From: Volutella citrinella
Taxonomy: Eukaryota; Ascomycota; Sordariomycetes; Hypocreales; Nectriaceae
Length of the DNA: 64,000 nucleotides
Direction: 5' to 3'
Assembly: GCA_034401135.1 (NCBI GenBank)
Contig: JAWZSP010000003.1
Location: 5,518,001-5,582,000, forward strand
Below the pieces are notes generated by a model. That model did no database searches. It saw only the letters and a program-made list of their open reading frames with translations, and was not told where the DNA came from. Positions within the stretch are counted from its first letter, which is position 1. Every line of letters begins with the position of its first letter. Both the position numbers and the translations under genes were made by a program. Below, one piece after another: positions 1 through 10,792 of this stretch.

Positions 1-755
1 CTCAAGCCACTGGCACTCCCAACAGACTGAAAAAGAGGCCCGTACACCATGGGAGGGCAAAGCGTGGTGACGGAGAAGTTTGGCTGTCGAGTGCCAACTC
101 GATTAGCAGAGTTCACAGCGCCAGAGAGGAGCGATTCGTCTGATTCCGTACCTTGTTGTCCTTGACATAATCAAAAGCCGCCCGCTCCGCAAAGGTCTTG
201 GAGCCGAGGTAGGCCATAACAGGGTCGCTCAGGGCAGCTTCGTGGCTGACTGGATTCCAATCGGCCTCGGTGTACACATAGCCAGGTCGCTGGCCCTTTG
301 TGGGATCCAAAACGTCGGCAAAGGAAGCGGTGATGACGACGCGCTTAACTCGCGGGTTGTTCTTTTGAATGGCCGCGAGGATGGATGTGGTGCCGTTGAT
401 GGCGGGCTGCAGAAGTTCTTTTTCATAGTCGCTGGCATTGAGCACAAAGGGAGAGGCAGTGTGTATGACCTTGCATGTGTTAGAGACACGACGTCTCCTT
501 GATGTAGTGCAGACTTGGACTTACACCGTCGACACCCTTGACAGCCTCGTCAAAGGCACCCGCAACCGCAATGTCGGGTACAATGGAGAACGAAAGGTTC
601 TTGGCGTACTGCTTGTGCGTCTCCATTACAGCCGCGGCAGACTTGTCAGACCGGACGGTTGCTCGGACGTTGTAGCCCTTTCTGAGGAATGCGTCGACGA
701 CGTGGGCAGCAATGAAGCCAGAGGCGCCAGTGACGAGCACTGTCTGCGATGACAT
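1..755 (-). CDS. Extended SDR NAD(P)-dependent reductase (GRE2/dihydroflavonol-reductase-like), 3' partial
   Basis: Three exons can be read: 755-525, 469-152 and 83 to the window edge, so the C-terminus is missing. The start is ATG at 753-755 and the introns are 55 and 68 bp, both GT-AG. The N-terminus is a Rossmann fold with the glycine motif TGASGFIAAHV near residues 9-19. The catalytic pair is YLGSK, with Tyr at about 164 and Lys at about 168. The reading continues past the second intron with PNFSVTTLCPPMVYGP, the typical substrate-side segment of extended SDRs. Such enzymes reduce aldehydes or ketones with NADPH in the cytosol; the substrate cannot be told from sequence. It is divergent from the NmrA-like gene at 1489, with 733 bp between the starts. 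A related epimerase/dehydratase is the alternative. Family call is firm, exact function is not. Confidence 0.85.
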
Positions 756-1488
756 GATGTTCTGGGTGAAGCTGCTTTGCGATGGATATTGGTGAATCAA
801 GTCTCTGGTCGCCAAAATGGATGTTGCAAGGTAGGATGTGAAGCTGAAGGTGGAAAGGCAACTTGGAAATGCTGGATGGTGTGGTGGTTGATGTGTTGTC
901 CGACTACGGCATCATTGTCGACATTTCAAGCCGTCTTTATACAGTTGAGCTGCTACCCCCAAATGAGCAGATTTTTTGTGCATACGCCATTCTCAACAGG
1001 AATGAAGGCACCGCAGCTGATAAATACACTGTCACATCGTGTGTGGCTGCTAAAACGGAGTGGCCATAGAGTTGCAGACACCAGATTTGTCAACGCCGTC
1101 GGCTAGAGCGGGTACTGCGGGATTGGCGGGTGTTGCGGGCGTTGCAGACAGATGTGACGACATGGTTAGAGCAACAACCACTAAGCACCATGCTGAGTGC
1201 AGCAGAGTTTCGTCCAACGTTACAATTTGCATCATGCTTAGTATCCGGATTACCAACAGCCAGCCGGCATTTGGGGAGAGGCGACGCCATCACGCTGACA
1301 TATCATCATGATGAATCACACCATTTCATGATGGTGGACGGCCACTTGGGCCAAGTATTTGATGGGAAACGCGCCACGATTGTTTTCCATCCAAAGCGCA
1401 ATCATTACCTTGCAGTTTGTCTGAAACTACCGATATTCATTCATCCCGAGTCTCTTGCTTTTGTGCCACAATCCCATCACGCTTCACA
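756..1488. promoter_or_regulatory. Divergent intergenic region between SDR and NmrA-like genes
   Basis: This 733 bp stretch separates two divergently transcribed NAD(P)-fold genes and must hold both promoters. I see no further gene. Short open frames here lack family-like sequence. Confidence 0.5.
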
Positions 1489-2562
1489 ATGACCAAGATC
1501 CTTACAGTCGTCGGCGGCACTGGCACTCAGGGCCTCTCCCTGATCAATGCCATCCTGCCGACTGGCTCCTACCATGTCCGAGCCACGACTCGCAACGCGA
1601 CCAGCGATAAGGCCAAGGAACTTGTGTCGCGTGGCGTCGAAGTGGTGGAGGCCGATGTAAATGACGAGCAGTCACTCGTGAGGGCATTTTATGTGAGTGT
1701 GAAATGCAGTATTGCGACGGGCACAACTAATATTTGCGCAGGGATCTTCGGCCGTCTTTGGAATCACCGACTTCTTTGAGCCCTTTACCGCCCATGGGCC
1801 CGAAAAGGCCATCGAGATTGAGGCAGCCCAGGGCATCAACCTTGCCAGAGCAGTGTCCAAGACGCCAACTCTCGAGCACTACATCTGGAGCACACTTCCC
1901 AATGTAGAAAGAATTACATCTGGCAGGTACAAAATTCCTCACTTTGTTGCCAAGAACAAGGTAGACGACTACATCAAGGCGGACAAGGCTCTCTTGGCCA
2001 AGACGACCTTCTTTTGGATCACATATTATGGCAACAACTTTCAGTATCCCATGTTCACCCCAAATCTCATGGTATGTCTTATTACACATTCTGTTATGCA
2101 ACGTTGGGTAATAACACGGATCTTCCGTAGAAATCATCGGGCGCCTATGTGCAGCTCTCCCCATCCACGCCTACAACACCCGTCTGGTCCATTGGCAGCC
2201 CCTTACAGAACATTGGCATCTTCGCTCGCGCCATCCTCGAGCAGCCTGACAAGACGTTGCCCGGACACACTGTAGCTGCCTACGTTGAGAAGACCACCAC
2301 CGGGAAAATGCTCCAGGACTGGTCCGAAGTCACGGGCAAGCGGGCCGTGTTCGTTGAGACATCGCTGGAGGATTTTAACAATGTATGGCCCGTGTCGGGT
2401 CTGGAGATGGGCGCCATGATGAAGATGTGGAGTGAGCTGAAGGATCAGAGCTGGACAGGTGAGGACCATATTTTGACTCTGCATGAGCTGGGCCTCAGCA
2501 AAGATCAGTTTGTCAGCTTCAAAGGGGCCGTAGCGGAGATGAACTGGGAGGCTCTTTTGTGA
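1489..2562 (+). CDS. NmrA-like NAD(P)-binding protein
   Basis: Exons are 1489-1692, 1742-2071 and 2131-2562, giving 321 aa; both introns are in frame with GT-AG ends. The N-terminus, MTKILTVVGGTGTQG, carries the GGTGTQG dinucleotide-binding motif of NmrA/HSCARG-like atypical SDRs. It is followed by the usual acidic segment (EVVEADVND) and a long C-terminal region with the NmrA-type substrate-side layout. There is no YxxxK catalytic pair. Members of this family often sense the NADP/NADPH balance or act as isoflavone-reductase-like enzymes; which applies here is unknown. The start ATG is the first one in frame, just before the Rossmann strand. Confidence 0.85.
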
Positions 2563-2735
2563 CACGATAGGATTTCTGTTTATTCGGAGAATTGAGATTG
2601 ATGTATTGAGTAATAGTGAAATACTTACTCATGAAAATAGGTGAAAGGTACTACAGGATAGAAGAGAATGAACTGAACTGAACTGCATCCCAAATCGGCT
2701 CGTCGCCAAGCACTTGACCGCAGCCCTCAAAGCAC

Positions 2736-3773
2736 CTAGGTAGCCTTGGTAACCACACCAGACTTGAGTACGACATCTTTCACAACAACTTGACCACCGT
2801 TGACATCGGTAACACGGACATAGGCGGTGTCATCAGGAAGAGTCTTGCCATCAAGAACATACATGTTGGGATCATGGAGGGTACAGGCTTGCCAGGTCTG
2901 GCCCTTGTCGCTGCTGACTTCGACCTTCTTAGTGCGCAGAGGAGCATTCTCAATAGTGGCAGCAAACCAGTATTTAGAGGATCCGCCGTGCATGTGAACT
3001 TGGAGAGACGACGACTCAAGGTTAGGGCATGTGATCCATTTCCATTCAATGCCATCAACTCCGCCTCCTGAATACCCCTTGGTGAGCTTAGACCAGGTCG
3101 ACGGAGTCATGTCAAGGTGCGTGGCATTTCCGCCAGTCTTGTTGGTGACCTGTAAAGGTGTAAGATATATGCACTCCACAAGTATGGCTTTCTTCGCGAG
3201 GCCCGGAGGTTGAGAGTTGAGAGCACTTACCATAATCTTCAAGGTGACCCCATTGTAAGTGACGGAAATACAGCCACCGCAATTGGCGCCGTTGTCCCAG
3301 ATATCCTCCGAGACGCAGGTAGAGCCATCCAGACCCGCGGGCAAACCATAGCCGACAAAGCTGCAGGCACCATTTTGCCAGCAGTCTTCCTCGGTACAGC
3401 CATCGGAGAGGCCGTAACGAGTTCCCAAGCCGGTGAAGACTTCGGAAGTAGATGTCATCTCAGAGGCACTAGCTGTAGACACGGTGGAACTCTCAGGCAC
3501 CACAAGAGCCTCGGAGACGGAAGCATCAACGGAAGTATCAGTCGTCTCGGCATAGGCGACGGTGGAAAGGGTCGAAGATGGAATCTTGGTGACGGTAGAA
3601 AGGGTCGAGGACGGAATTTCGGTGACGGCGGAAAGAGTCGACTCCGGAATGTTGGTGTTAGGGTCGACATGGGACACAGAAGTGGTTGGCTTCCTGTGCC
3701 TGCACTTAGCAGCAACTTCGGACACGGACGCCAGCGCCGCGACCAGGACGGGCAAGAGCTTGTTGAGCTGCAT
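2736..3773 (-). CDS. Secreted expansin-like protein (double-psi beta-barrel plus CBM63-like domain)
   Basis: Two exons, 3773-3231 and 3149-2736, encode 318 aa. The 81-bp intron is a multiple of three, so an uninterrupted frame also exists, but the GTAAGT donor and ACAG acceptor are clear. There is a signal peptide over residues 1-22. A Ser/Thr-rich linker follows, with about three copies of an 11-residue IPSSTLSTVTK-type repeat near residues 42-75. A cysteine-rich double-psi beta-barrel runs from about 115 to 215, including CGGCISVTYNG and a HLDMTPSTWSKL block. The C-terminal half is beta-rich with aromatic residues, as in the CBM63 module of expansins (KYWFAATIEN, DKGQTW). Expansin-like proteins loosen cellulose or chitin-glucan networks without hydrolysis and act outside the cell. 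A simpler RlpA-like or cerato-platanin relative is less likely because of the C-terminal module. Confidence 0.82.
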   Translation of the reverse strand: MQLNKLLPVLVAALASVSEVAAKCRHRKPTTSVSHVDPNTNIPESTLSAVTEIPSSTLSTVTKIPSSTLSTVAYAETTDTSVDASVSEALVVPESSTVSTASASEMTSTSEVFTGLGTRYGLSDGCTEEDCWQNGACSFVGYGLPAGLDGSTCVSEDIWDNGANCGGCISVTYNGVTLKIMVSALNSQPPGLAKKAILVECIYLTPLQVTNKTGGNATHLDMTPSTWSKLTKGYSGGGVDGIEWKWITCPNLESSSLQVHMHGGSSKYWFAATIENAPLRTKKVEVSSDKGQTWQACTLHDPNMYVLDGKTLPDDTAYVRVTDVNGGQVVVKDVVLKSGVVTKAT

Positions 3774-5683
3774 TTCGGATATGACGAGAAGGAAGGCTTA
3801 ATGAATGAAGAGAAGTGAAAGAAAAGGATTGCGATGCAAGAACGAATGCGAATGAAAGAAGCAATGCGATGGAGGAGACGAATGCAAATGACTCTTTGTA
3901 TTTATTTCTCAGCAGCACCTACTAGTAGTATCATCTCATCATCTCCCGGGCTCATCATGGGGAACTCTGCAGCCAGTAAGCAGCTTCGGATTCAACCCGA
4001 ATAATCGCATTATTCGCATTCGACCCGAATGACCTAGATACGCTAGGTTTCACGATTTGTGTAGCCACATGTTGTTTAATTAACGTACTGAGATTATCTG
4101 CATGTTGAGAGCGGCTCACGTTTTCCATCGGCCCGTGAAAGCTATGAACCCTTACAAAGTACGGAACACCGAGCCGAGTTAGGCAGGCCAGGTGGTTGCC
4201 GAACGTCCGATTTAGGGCGAATGTCAGATGAAAAGCTTGCGACGTGCAGAGGTGGGCTGAAACGCCTACGTAAGGACCCGAGGTACTGAAACAATTCTCC
4301 CATTTGAGGCCCCACCATGTTCAATAACAAAGAGATTATAAACGCTCGCTAAGTATGATGCCCATGTCCAGAGCTCGTTGACATTTCGACTAACCCCGGT
4401 CAGGAGCTGGGGTGAAACGAGAGACCCCATGACATTATTCCTCCAACGATATGATCGATCTTATCTACAGGGGCAGTTGCAGGGGGGTCCGCGTTGCCGG
4501 AAAGCAGTTCACGACACCAAATGATAGCGGATTGTCCCGCATATACTAATTCGCTAGTGATGCTTAGTAACATTAAGAGCTTTGGATCGCTGAATGCCAT
4601 GTTTGGCGGCCTCTCCCTTTTCGCAGCCTCGGTGCTTGCGACCGCCCCTGCCAGCGTACATGGATCTAGTCGTGAACGCCAACAAGATCAGCCCATCCCC
4701 CTTTGATTTGCCAACTCGAATGGTGTCAGCATCCATTATCATGTCTCGGGAAAGTACCTTAGACTGAGGCTAATCCATAGGGGCCCGGACAATGAAATGA
4801 CATTCCTGAGCAGATTGATGAGTTCTCCAAGTACCGAATGCCCATCTTCCTACGTTCCGCGGCTACCATCCTAGTGGTGTGCCTCACGTTTTTGAGGCCT
4901 GCTGCCAGACCATCAACGAATACCTCACGGACTCGCCCGAGGGTGGCAAGTTGTCTTTCTTTCGGTACACCTTGCACCACTACCCTGTATAGTCACGATG
5001 TCGACATATCTGGAATGCGCCACAATATGTCGTGTCTCGTGTTATGGGCCATGAATGAGCCTACTTTTCGGATAAGATGCTGGAGAGTTGTTACAAGTTG
5101 TTCGGCCAGTCGGTGTGAGTGGCGATGGTGCCCAACGCCGGACACTAAGTTAGCTGTGGCGGGAGGATCCGGCAAAGGCGAGCCGCGAGCTAAGATCGTG
5201 GCTCTGCGTCTTGGAGACTAAGGTGCTCTTGGTGCTCTAGTTTGTATGCGAGAGGGTGGCGGCCTTGCGAGTGGCATTTCAGGGTTTGGAGGCGGGGGAT
5301 CGGCATCAATAGATCGACACTGGGTCCGCCGTCCCGGTGCTAAAGACTGTTGGTCTAGGCCTTCTAGCGGAGTGTGTAAGATGCCGCACCCGTTCTGGAC
5401 CGCCTGTATTTCTTCGGTAACGGATGTTCGGCATGGGGTAAGTTGGCGTAGGGGTTATCGGCCTGTCTTTTCTCTCCATAGGGTTAGGGTTATACATTCT
5501 TACCCTAACCCGAGAGTGTCCTTTTGCAGGGGGCTGAGAACCCCCTAAGCCAACTTAGGGACAGGTGATGGTCACCAGTATGCTCGAGGCTATAGACTCT
5601 GGACCAGCTGGACTTGTGATCTATCTTCGTATTTTAGCGGCACGCTCTCTGTTTAATAAAGGCACTGTAAATATTTATCAAGC
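3774..5683. other. Gene-free stretch of about 1.9 kb
   Basis: No credible gene is seen. Near 4000 there is a short hairpin (CGAATAAT arms). At 5441-5555 lies the inverted-repeat element listed separately. The remainder contains only short random open frames. Confidence 0.55.
5441..5555. mobile_element. Short MITE-like element with TA target duplication
   Basis: The left end begins AGTTGGCGTAGGGGTTATC and the right end, reverse-complemented, begins AGTTGGCTTAGGGGGTTCTC. The terminal inverted repeat is about 25 bp and imperfect, and both ends are flanked by TA, as expected for a Tc1/mariner/pogo-type non-autonomous element. Inside is a second foldback made of TTAGGG-like units (near 5481-5513), so the whole element could form a long hairpin. 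It has no coding capacity. Confidence 0.6.
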
Positions 5684-5776
5684 ATGGGGCTTGCTCATCC
5701 ATCTGTTTTTCCTACCGTGATGTGCGCCCGGCTAGGTCAAAGGCACCCTCGTTCTGTGTCAACGCTGCACCAGATC

Positions 5777-7954
5777 ATGGACTCTACCAACAACAGGGAC
5801 GAGCTCCCTGCTTGGGTCGACCTGGAGCAGTTCGCTTCTAATGCCGAGTACCAGAGCTACGTGCTCGCGCGCATGTCGGGGGCGACCCAGGCCGACAATT
5901 TCGAGGCTTGGACACGCGGCGAGGATGCTCCCCCAAGAAGACCCAGCCAAGTCAAGCGCAAGCCCGTGGGCTCGAGCAACGCGACTAGACATGAAGCATT
6001 CGCGCCGAACCCTGAAAAGTCAAACGATGAGTCCCAGACGAAGCAACATGGAAGTGGCAGCGGTTCGCGAGCTTTCTTGCAGCCTGCCGTGGTCAAATTC
6101 GATCCGCAGGACCCGGACAACCAGAAGTGGGAGCACATTGCCAAATTCCCCATGGTCTATGGCTCAGACCCCAATTTCAACTACGCCGCCGACAATGCGC
6201 ATCGCATCTTTGTGTGGCGGCAGACGAATGCGCGCATCGACCAGCGTAATCACAACATCGACGTCCGTCGGGAGCTGGCCGAGGGTAGTCGTCTTATGAA
6301 CGTGGACCTCAAGGCATTCGCCCAGGGCGAAGTCTTTGCCCCCTTCCAGGAAGAAATGGAAAAGACTGGTCTAGACGACTCGCTGTACCAGGTGTGCATT
6401 GACTCGATTCGTGTTGCGTATCGAACGACGCCCGGCCAAGTCCACGCCAAGAACAGCGCGGTTCAAGACAAGGTGGACCAAGTCAACGCAATGCTGACCC
6501 AAGTGTCCGTCAAGGCGCGCTTCCAGTTCGCCATGGCGCCTGGCTGGCTACCGTCCGCGGAACTGTCACTGCATCCCACCGAGTTTGTTCGTCAGCGCGT
6601 CCCCATTGCGCAGCCTGTGCCGGCCCTACCCCTGTTGGACACTGACGAGCGCACCCTCGAAGTGCCCACGAGCGTCGAGAGCCGCATCGAGACGTCTCGG
6701 CAGCGCGAACTTGTTCAAGCCTACGCTGCCAAGCTTCCAGTAAACATGACATACATGTTTCGCGAGGCCGGCTTGATGTCGCTGCTCATGACGCCTCCCA
6801 AGTTGAGTGAATCCATTGACGAGGTCGTCGCGCTCGACTACGTGGACAAGACGGCGCTCAAGGAGGTCATCATGTGGTTGGCCAGCTTCCAAAAGGAACC
6901 GACGGCCATGTTTGACGGCACTGTGACGACCCATCACAAGTTTGCGATACACATGCTGACTGTCAAGTGGGAGGGAGACGAATCCGAGACGCATGCCCAG
7001 CGTGTTGGCCTTGCGCCCCCTCGAGGAACTCCCACTAACAAGAGCGCGTTCCCCGTGTCGTCCATCCCCTTTGCATACGATGCCGAGCGCTATCAGAATG
7101 AGTGGATGTATCGCTACATGATTGGCGAACGTGTGCTTGGCATGACGCAAAAGACCGACGTCGCCGAGTGGGAGGAAGAGGTCAATCGCCGCCTCAACGT
7201 TGAGTCGACATGGATCAACGCCCAGGGCACGCAGATCAAAAAGGCCGAGCCACGCACATCGGGCTGGGCGCTGAACCCCTTCACCGTGGGCCCGGAGCTG
7301 CTTGCAACGCGCATCCACGCCGTGCCTCGACTACCTGAGCTGCACACTGGGACGTTTGGTGAAGCCGTCTGGGATGGCACACGAATGTTCTACACGAGCC
7401 GCGCTCCGCACTCTCGCAACTGGGGCACCCTCGAAGAGTTGACACGCTTCCCACTGCTCCTAGCCAAGGTCGATCCGGCTGACTTTGCCCGCACGCCCAC
7501 GTCGCCCGAGACGCTCTTTACCGACCGATTCGGCGTCACCATGCGTGGGGTCTCCCAGACGCCACAGTGCACGCGGACGGACGGCCACGAAGTCTTTCGC
7601 CGGTCTCTTGCGTCGACTCTGGGCTACGAGTGTGAATGGGCTTCGCACGGCTTGACATACGACGACTATCGGCGCCTGTTGGTTGGTGCCATTGAAATCT
7701 TGAGTCGACGCGGCGAGGAACTCAACCTAAAGTGCCTAAAGGAAATGAGCCACTTCTTTTACGCCGCCAGCGAGCACCTACGCGTTCGAGGAGTACCGGT
7801 GGCTATTAAATACAAGGGCTCCTATAACCGCAGCAGCGTCGACTTTCTCTGGGGCAAACAAGTCTGGATTGTCAGGCACCAAATGCTACATGTCCCGCTC
7901 AAGTTTAGTTGGTTTTCAGGCTACAAGCGGGCATATCCAAATCGCAACGTGTAG
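5777..7954 (+). CDS. Unrecognised intronless protein, about 725 aa
   Basis: A single open frame runs from 5684, and the ATG at 5777 (MDSTNNRDELPAWVDLEQF) is the more natural start because the 31 residues before it look like leader read-through. The product is about 725 aa. I do not recognise a domain. There is no signal peptide and no membrane segment. Residues about 40-110 are polar and probably disordered (SGSGS, PPRRPSQVKRKP). The rest is mixed and globular-looking, with many Trp, Tyr and Phe. The C-terminus is basic and aromatic (KFSWFSGYKRAYPNRNV). Codon use is GC-rich and consistent throughout, which supports a real gene. Lack of introns over 2.2 kb is uncommon here except in the HET gene. 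It stands alone between gene-poor stretches. Possibilities include a lineage-specific protein or an endogenised viral structural gene; neither is shown. Confidence 0.75.
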   Translation: MDSTNNRDELPAWVDLEQFASNAEYQSYVLARMSGATQADNFEAWTRGEDAPPRRPSQVKRKPVGSSNATRHEAFAPNPEKSNDESQTKQHGSGSGSRAFLQPAVVKFDPQDPDNQKWEHIAKFPMVYGSDPNFNYAADNAHRIFVWRQTNARIDQRNHNIDVRRELAEGSRLMNVDLKAFAQGEVFAPFQEEMEKTGLDDSLYQVCIDSIRVAYRTTPGQVHAKNSAVQDKVDQVNAMLTQVSVKARFQFAMAPGWLPSAELSLHPTEFVRQRVPIAQPVPALPLLDTDERTLEVPTSVESRIETSRQRELVQAYAAKLPVNMTYMFREAGLMSLLMTPPKLSESIDEVVALDYVDKTALKEVIMWLASFQKEPTAMFDGTVTTHHKFAIHMLTVKWEGDESETHAQRVGLAPPRGTPTNKSAFPVSSIPFAYDAERYQNEWMYRYMIGERVLGMTQKTDVAEWEEEVNRRLNVESTWINAQGTQIKKAEPRTSGWALNPFTVGPELLATRIHAVPRLPELHTGTFGEAVWDGTRMFYTSRAPHSRNWGTLEELTRFPLLLAKVDPADFARTPTSPETLFTDRFGVTMRGVSQTPQCTRTDGHEVFRRSLASTLGYECEWASHGLTYDDYRRLLVGAIEILSRRGEELNLKCLKEMSHFFYAASEHLRVRGVPVAIKYKGSYNRSSVDFLWGKQVWIVRHQMLHVPLKFSWFSGYKRAYPNRNV

Positions 7955-8405
7955 AGTAATTTTTATCAGGTCCTTGGACAACTGGATGTTGCTGTCAAAT
8001 TGACCAATCTTGATGCAGGCCGAAATTGGGAGTATCTTTGGCCCGCCCGTTGCTCTGGAATTGTCCATTCAGAGCTGCTATTGTGTGGCATTGGCCCCGC
8101 TAGACGTCATCAAACTATGGCATAACTGGCGAGTGTGTTAGCTCCATTAATCCGTCTGACTGGCGAGTTTGGGAGCACAACCCCACAAAATAATCTAGCA
8201 CTTGCGCTGGATATGACCAACAGAAAGGGAGCCCACATCTTCGGAACGTGGGCTTGAGAACCTTGCCTCGCTGTCACTGGTCACTTTGACAGCACTTTAA
8301 TAACGGCCCATAGAGCCCACAGCATATAAAGACGTCTCTGCTCTCTCACAATACTCTGCACTCACAAGCTCTTACACCCGAAAACCATTCCGACAAAAGT
8401 CCACC
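7955..8405. promoter_or_regulatory. Intergenic region with TATA box for the SnoaL-like gene
   Basis: A TATAAA box lies at 8325-8330, about 75 bp before the ATG at 8406. It is followed by a pyrimidine-rich initiator-like stretch. No gene is visible in the remaining 370 bp. Confidence 0.5.
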
Positions 8406-8960
8406 ATGCCTACCCAGGAAGAAGAGCGCAACCTGGCCGTCATCGGCGAGTACTTCACCGAGTACTGGGGCAATGGCAACGCCGACATCGTCGACAAGCT
8501 CTGCGCCGAAGACTTCGTCATCAACTATCCCATGCACGGCCCCCGCTACGGCAGAGAGGCGGCCAAGAAGATGCTTCGGGAGTTTAAGGAGGTTCGTATC
8601 CGCCGTCTCTTTCTTCGCCCTCGCACACTGTCCTAACAATCGTCTATCCGCCAGGCGTTCCCTGACATCTCGTTCCATGCCTATCAGCACCCCTTGATTG
8701 CGAGCGGGCAGCATGTTGTCGGCCGCTGGATCGGAGGCGGTACGCACACTGGCGTCGCTTTTAATGACCTGGCTGTTGGGTCGCTGGACAAGCCGAACTC
8801 GGGAAAGAAAATGTACTTTTCTGGCACTACCATCTTCACACTGAAGGACGGGAAGATTGTTGATGAGACAGGGGAGGAGGGTGCGCTGACCGCTTTACAG
8901 CAGCTTGGGCTAGTAAGCCAGCCTAATGTTGGGAAGGAAGTCAAGTATCTATATGAGTAG
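8406..8960 (+). CDS. SnoaL-like (NTF2-superfamily) protein
   Basis: Exons 8406-8591 and 8655-8960 encode 163 aa; the intron has a GTTCGT donor and a CCAG acceptor and keeps frame. The fold pattern is that of SnoaL-like polyketide-cyclase/ester-hydrolase proteins. It has an N-terminal helix pair ending in FTEYWGNGNADIVDKLC, then the short strand FVINYP, then strands containing GRWIGGGTHTG and KMYFSGTTIFTLKDGKIVDE. Proteins of this family are small cytosolic barrels that act on lactone or polyketide substrates or have no known activity; no biosynthetic enzyme lies next to it, so the substrate is unknown. The ATG context is CCACCATGCC, a good start. Confidence 0.85.
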
Positions 8961-9149
8961 ATAGCTTGGCATATGGGAGGAGGATGCGCTTACTGCCTGA
9001 AAACAGCTTGGGCTAGTCTACCCGCCAACCTCTGTCTCGAGGCTACTGGCCGACACACGGTTTGAGCTGTAAGTGCGCAAAATAGAAAAAGAATTAGACC
9101 ACGCCTCAGGGCTATGGCTAATAAGAAAACACGAATTGTTTTCAAACAG

Positions 9150-9583
9150 CTAGTACAGTTCATCTCCCACTCCAATGATAATATCAAGGTCACTTCGCGC
9201 ATAAGCGACATCTGTCAAAATGTAACCAGCCTCTACTTGATCATCGTCCAAGTATGCTTGATCCTCCTGATCAACCTTGCCAGAAATCAGCAAGGCAGCC
9301 TCTTCAGGGCTAGCTCCGGCCCGACTTGAGTACGGCCAGTCGGCACCTTCTTCTTCAGCGCACTCCAGTAGGTACACGTCGTCCTCACACTCAAGTGTGT
9401 ATTTAACGTCTCGGGCATCGCTTTCGGCCCATGTAATCTTGTACTTGGTGGCTCTTTTGGCCTTGTGAAGACAGTTAATAAGGTGACATGCTTAGCGAGA
9501 ATACAACATACCTTTTGATCAGGTAGACCTGCAAACGCAGAGCCCCAGAGGGAAGCGAGAATGAGAGTTGTTTTGATGAGCAT
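9150..9583 (-). CDS. Small acidic secreted protein
   Basis: Two exons, 9583-9512 and 9461-9150, give 127 aa. The 50-bp intron starts GTATGT and ends ACAAG. The first exon encodes only a signal peptide (MLIKTTLILASLWGSAFA) plus GLPDQK. The mature part is strongly acidic, with many Asp/Glu (VDQEDQAYLDDDQ), and has two cysteines that could form one disulfide. I recognise no family. A TATAAA box on the same strand lies at 9644-9649, about 60 bp upstream of the ATG. It could be a small secreted effector-like protein; that is inference from size and signal peptide only. Confidence 0.62.
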
Positions 9584-10792
9584 GACTGATATTCGATCCT
9601 GATGTTCTAGTCGTGCGTGAAGAGGATGGGGTTAAACGACAAATTTATATCAGCTGAGGGTTAGGTGAATGTATTTATACTATAGAAATTGTAGCATTAT
9701 CGAGAACTGAAACAGTTACACCATATTGTTTTAAATGCCAGGATAATGTTTGAGACCTGAATGTTTTAAATCTATAGACATGTGTACACTCAGCAGGACC
9801 CTTGCATGCCAAGCACCTTTGTAACAATGTTACCAGCCTTTCGGAACTTGCCTGATGAGAATAGACAGTAGATATTCGGTATTCTGGATCGCAAATCCAC
9901 GGGTCTTTGCGTCACACTGACTCTGATGCTGTATTTCACAGAGCCTTGACGTCACAACATGTCTAGGATGATTCAGCTGCAAGACATACAACGGCATTAT
10001 TCCGGCGCCCTCGTCTTTTTTTAGCACCCACTGCTGGAAAATACGTATGTGCAAGAACCTCCCTTGCCTCCCAGGCAAATGTACAGCTTGGTGCCTTGCA
10101 ACGCCCCTCTACATGTCTCCAGTATACCAGTCCTGCCGAGAGTGGTACACGGCTCCTTGGACCGGTCCCCAGTGGACTCGATACCTCGCTCCATGCCGGG
10201 CTGCACTAGGAAACCCGAGGTACCGGGCGTTGTACCGGTAGTTCGGTCCAGCAATCCGCCCTGGAATGTGTTCCAAATCGGACCGATGGTGGTTGCGTCA
10301 CTCGTCGGCCCTTTGCTAGTCTGCAGACCAACTTTCCAAGACTCTGTTCAGCACATCTGCCTGGACCTGCTGCAGATGGAGGCTTCAGAACTCAACTCTC
10401 GGTTAGTAGTCGGCCAATGCCTCATTATGTGCTGAGCAATGACCACCGGACTGGGGTCCAAGCTCGTAATGATCTGGGGTAGAGTTGCGCCTGGACTCCC
10501 CGCTCAACAAGATGAGGTCTTGGGTCCCAGTTTGTGGGGACAAGCGGGGAAGAACAGACCTTCTACCCCGCGTCCAAGGTGGGCCGCTCTTGATGACAAG
10601 GGCAATGATCTCCCTTCCTTTTGTCTGGTCTTTACCGACTTACACATCACCAACATGCTTTTTGGCTCCGTGTCTTGAATATGACATAGTTTCGACATGC
10701 AAATAAATGAAGGAGGGTAGCGAAGCCGGGTCAATTTTAATGAATATCTGAATTTACCACCCTTCCGTGGATCCATTACTTGGTAGTTGCAT
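9584..10792. other. Intergenic stretch of 1.2 kb
   Basis: The part next to 9600-9780 is AT-rich and holds the TATA box of the small secreted gene. From 10,000 to 10,700 short open frames exist on both strands but none resembles a family or has splice support. Confidence 0.5.

Noticed and set aside
6626..7318. 230-aa antisense open frame within the orphan gene
   Set aside because: It is the mirror of a GC-rich, codon-consistent sense frame and has no family features.
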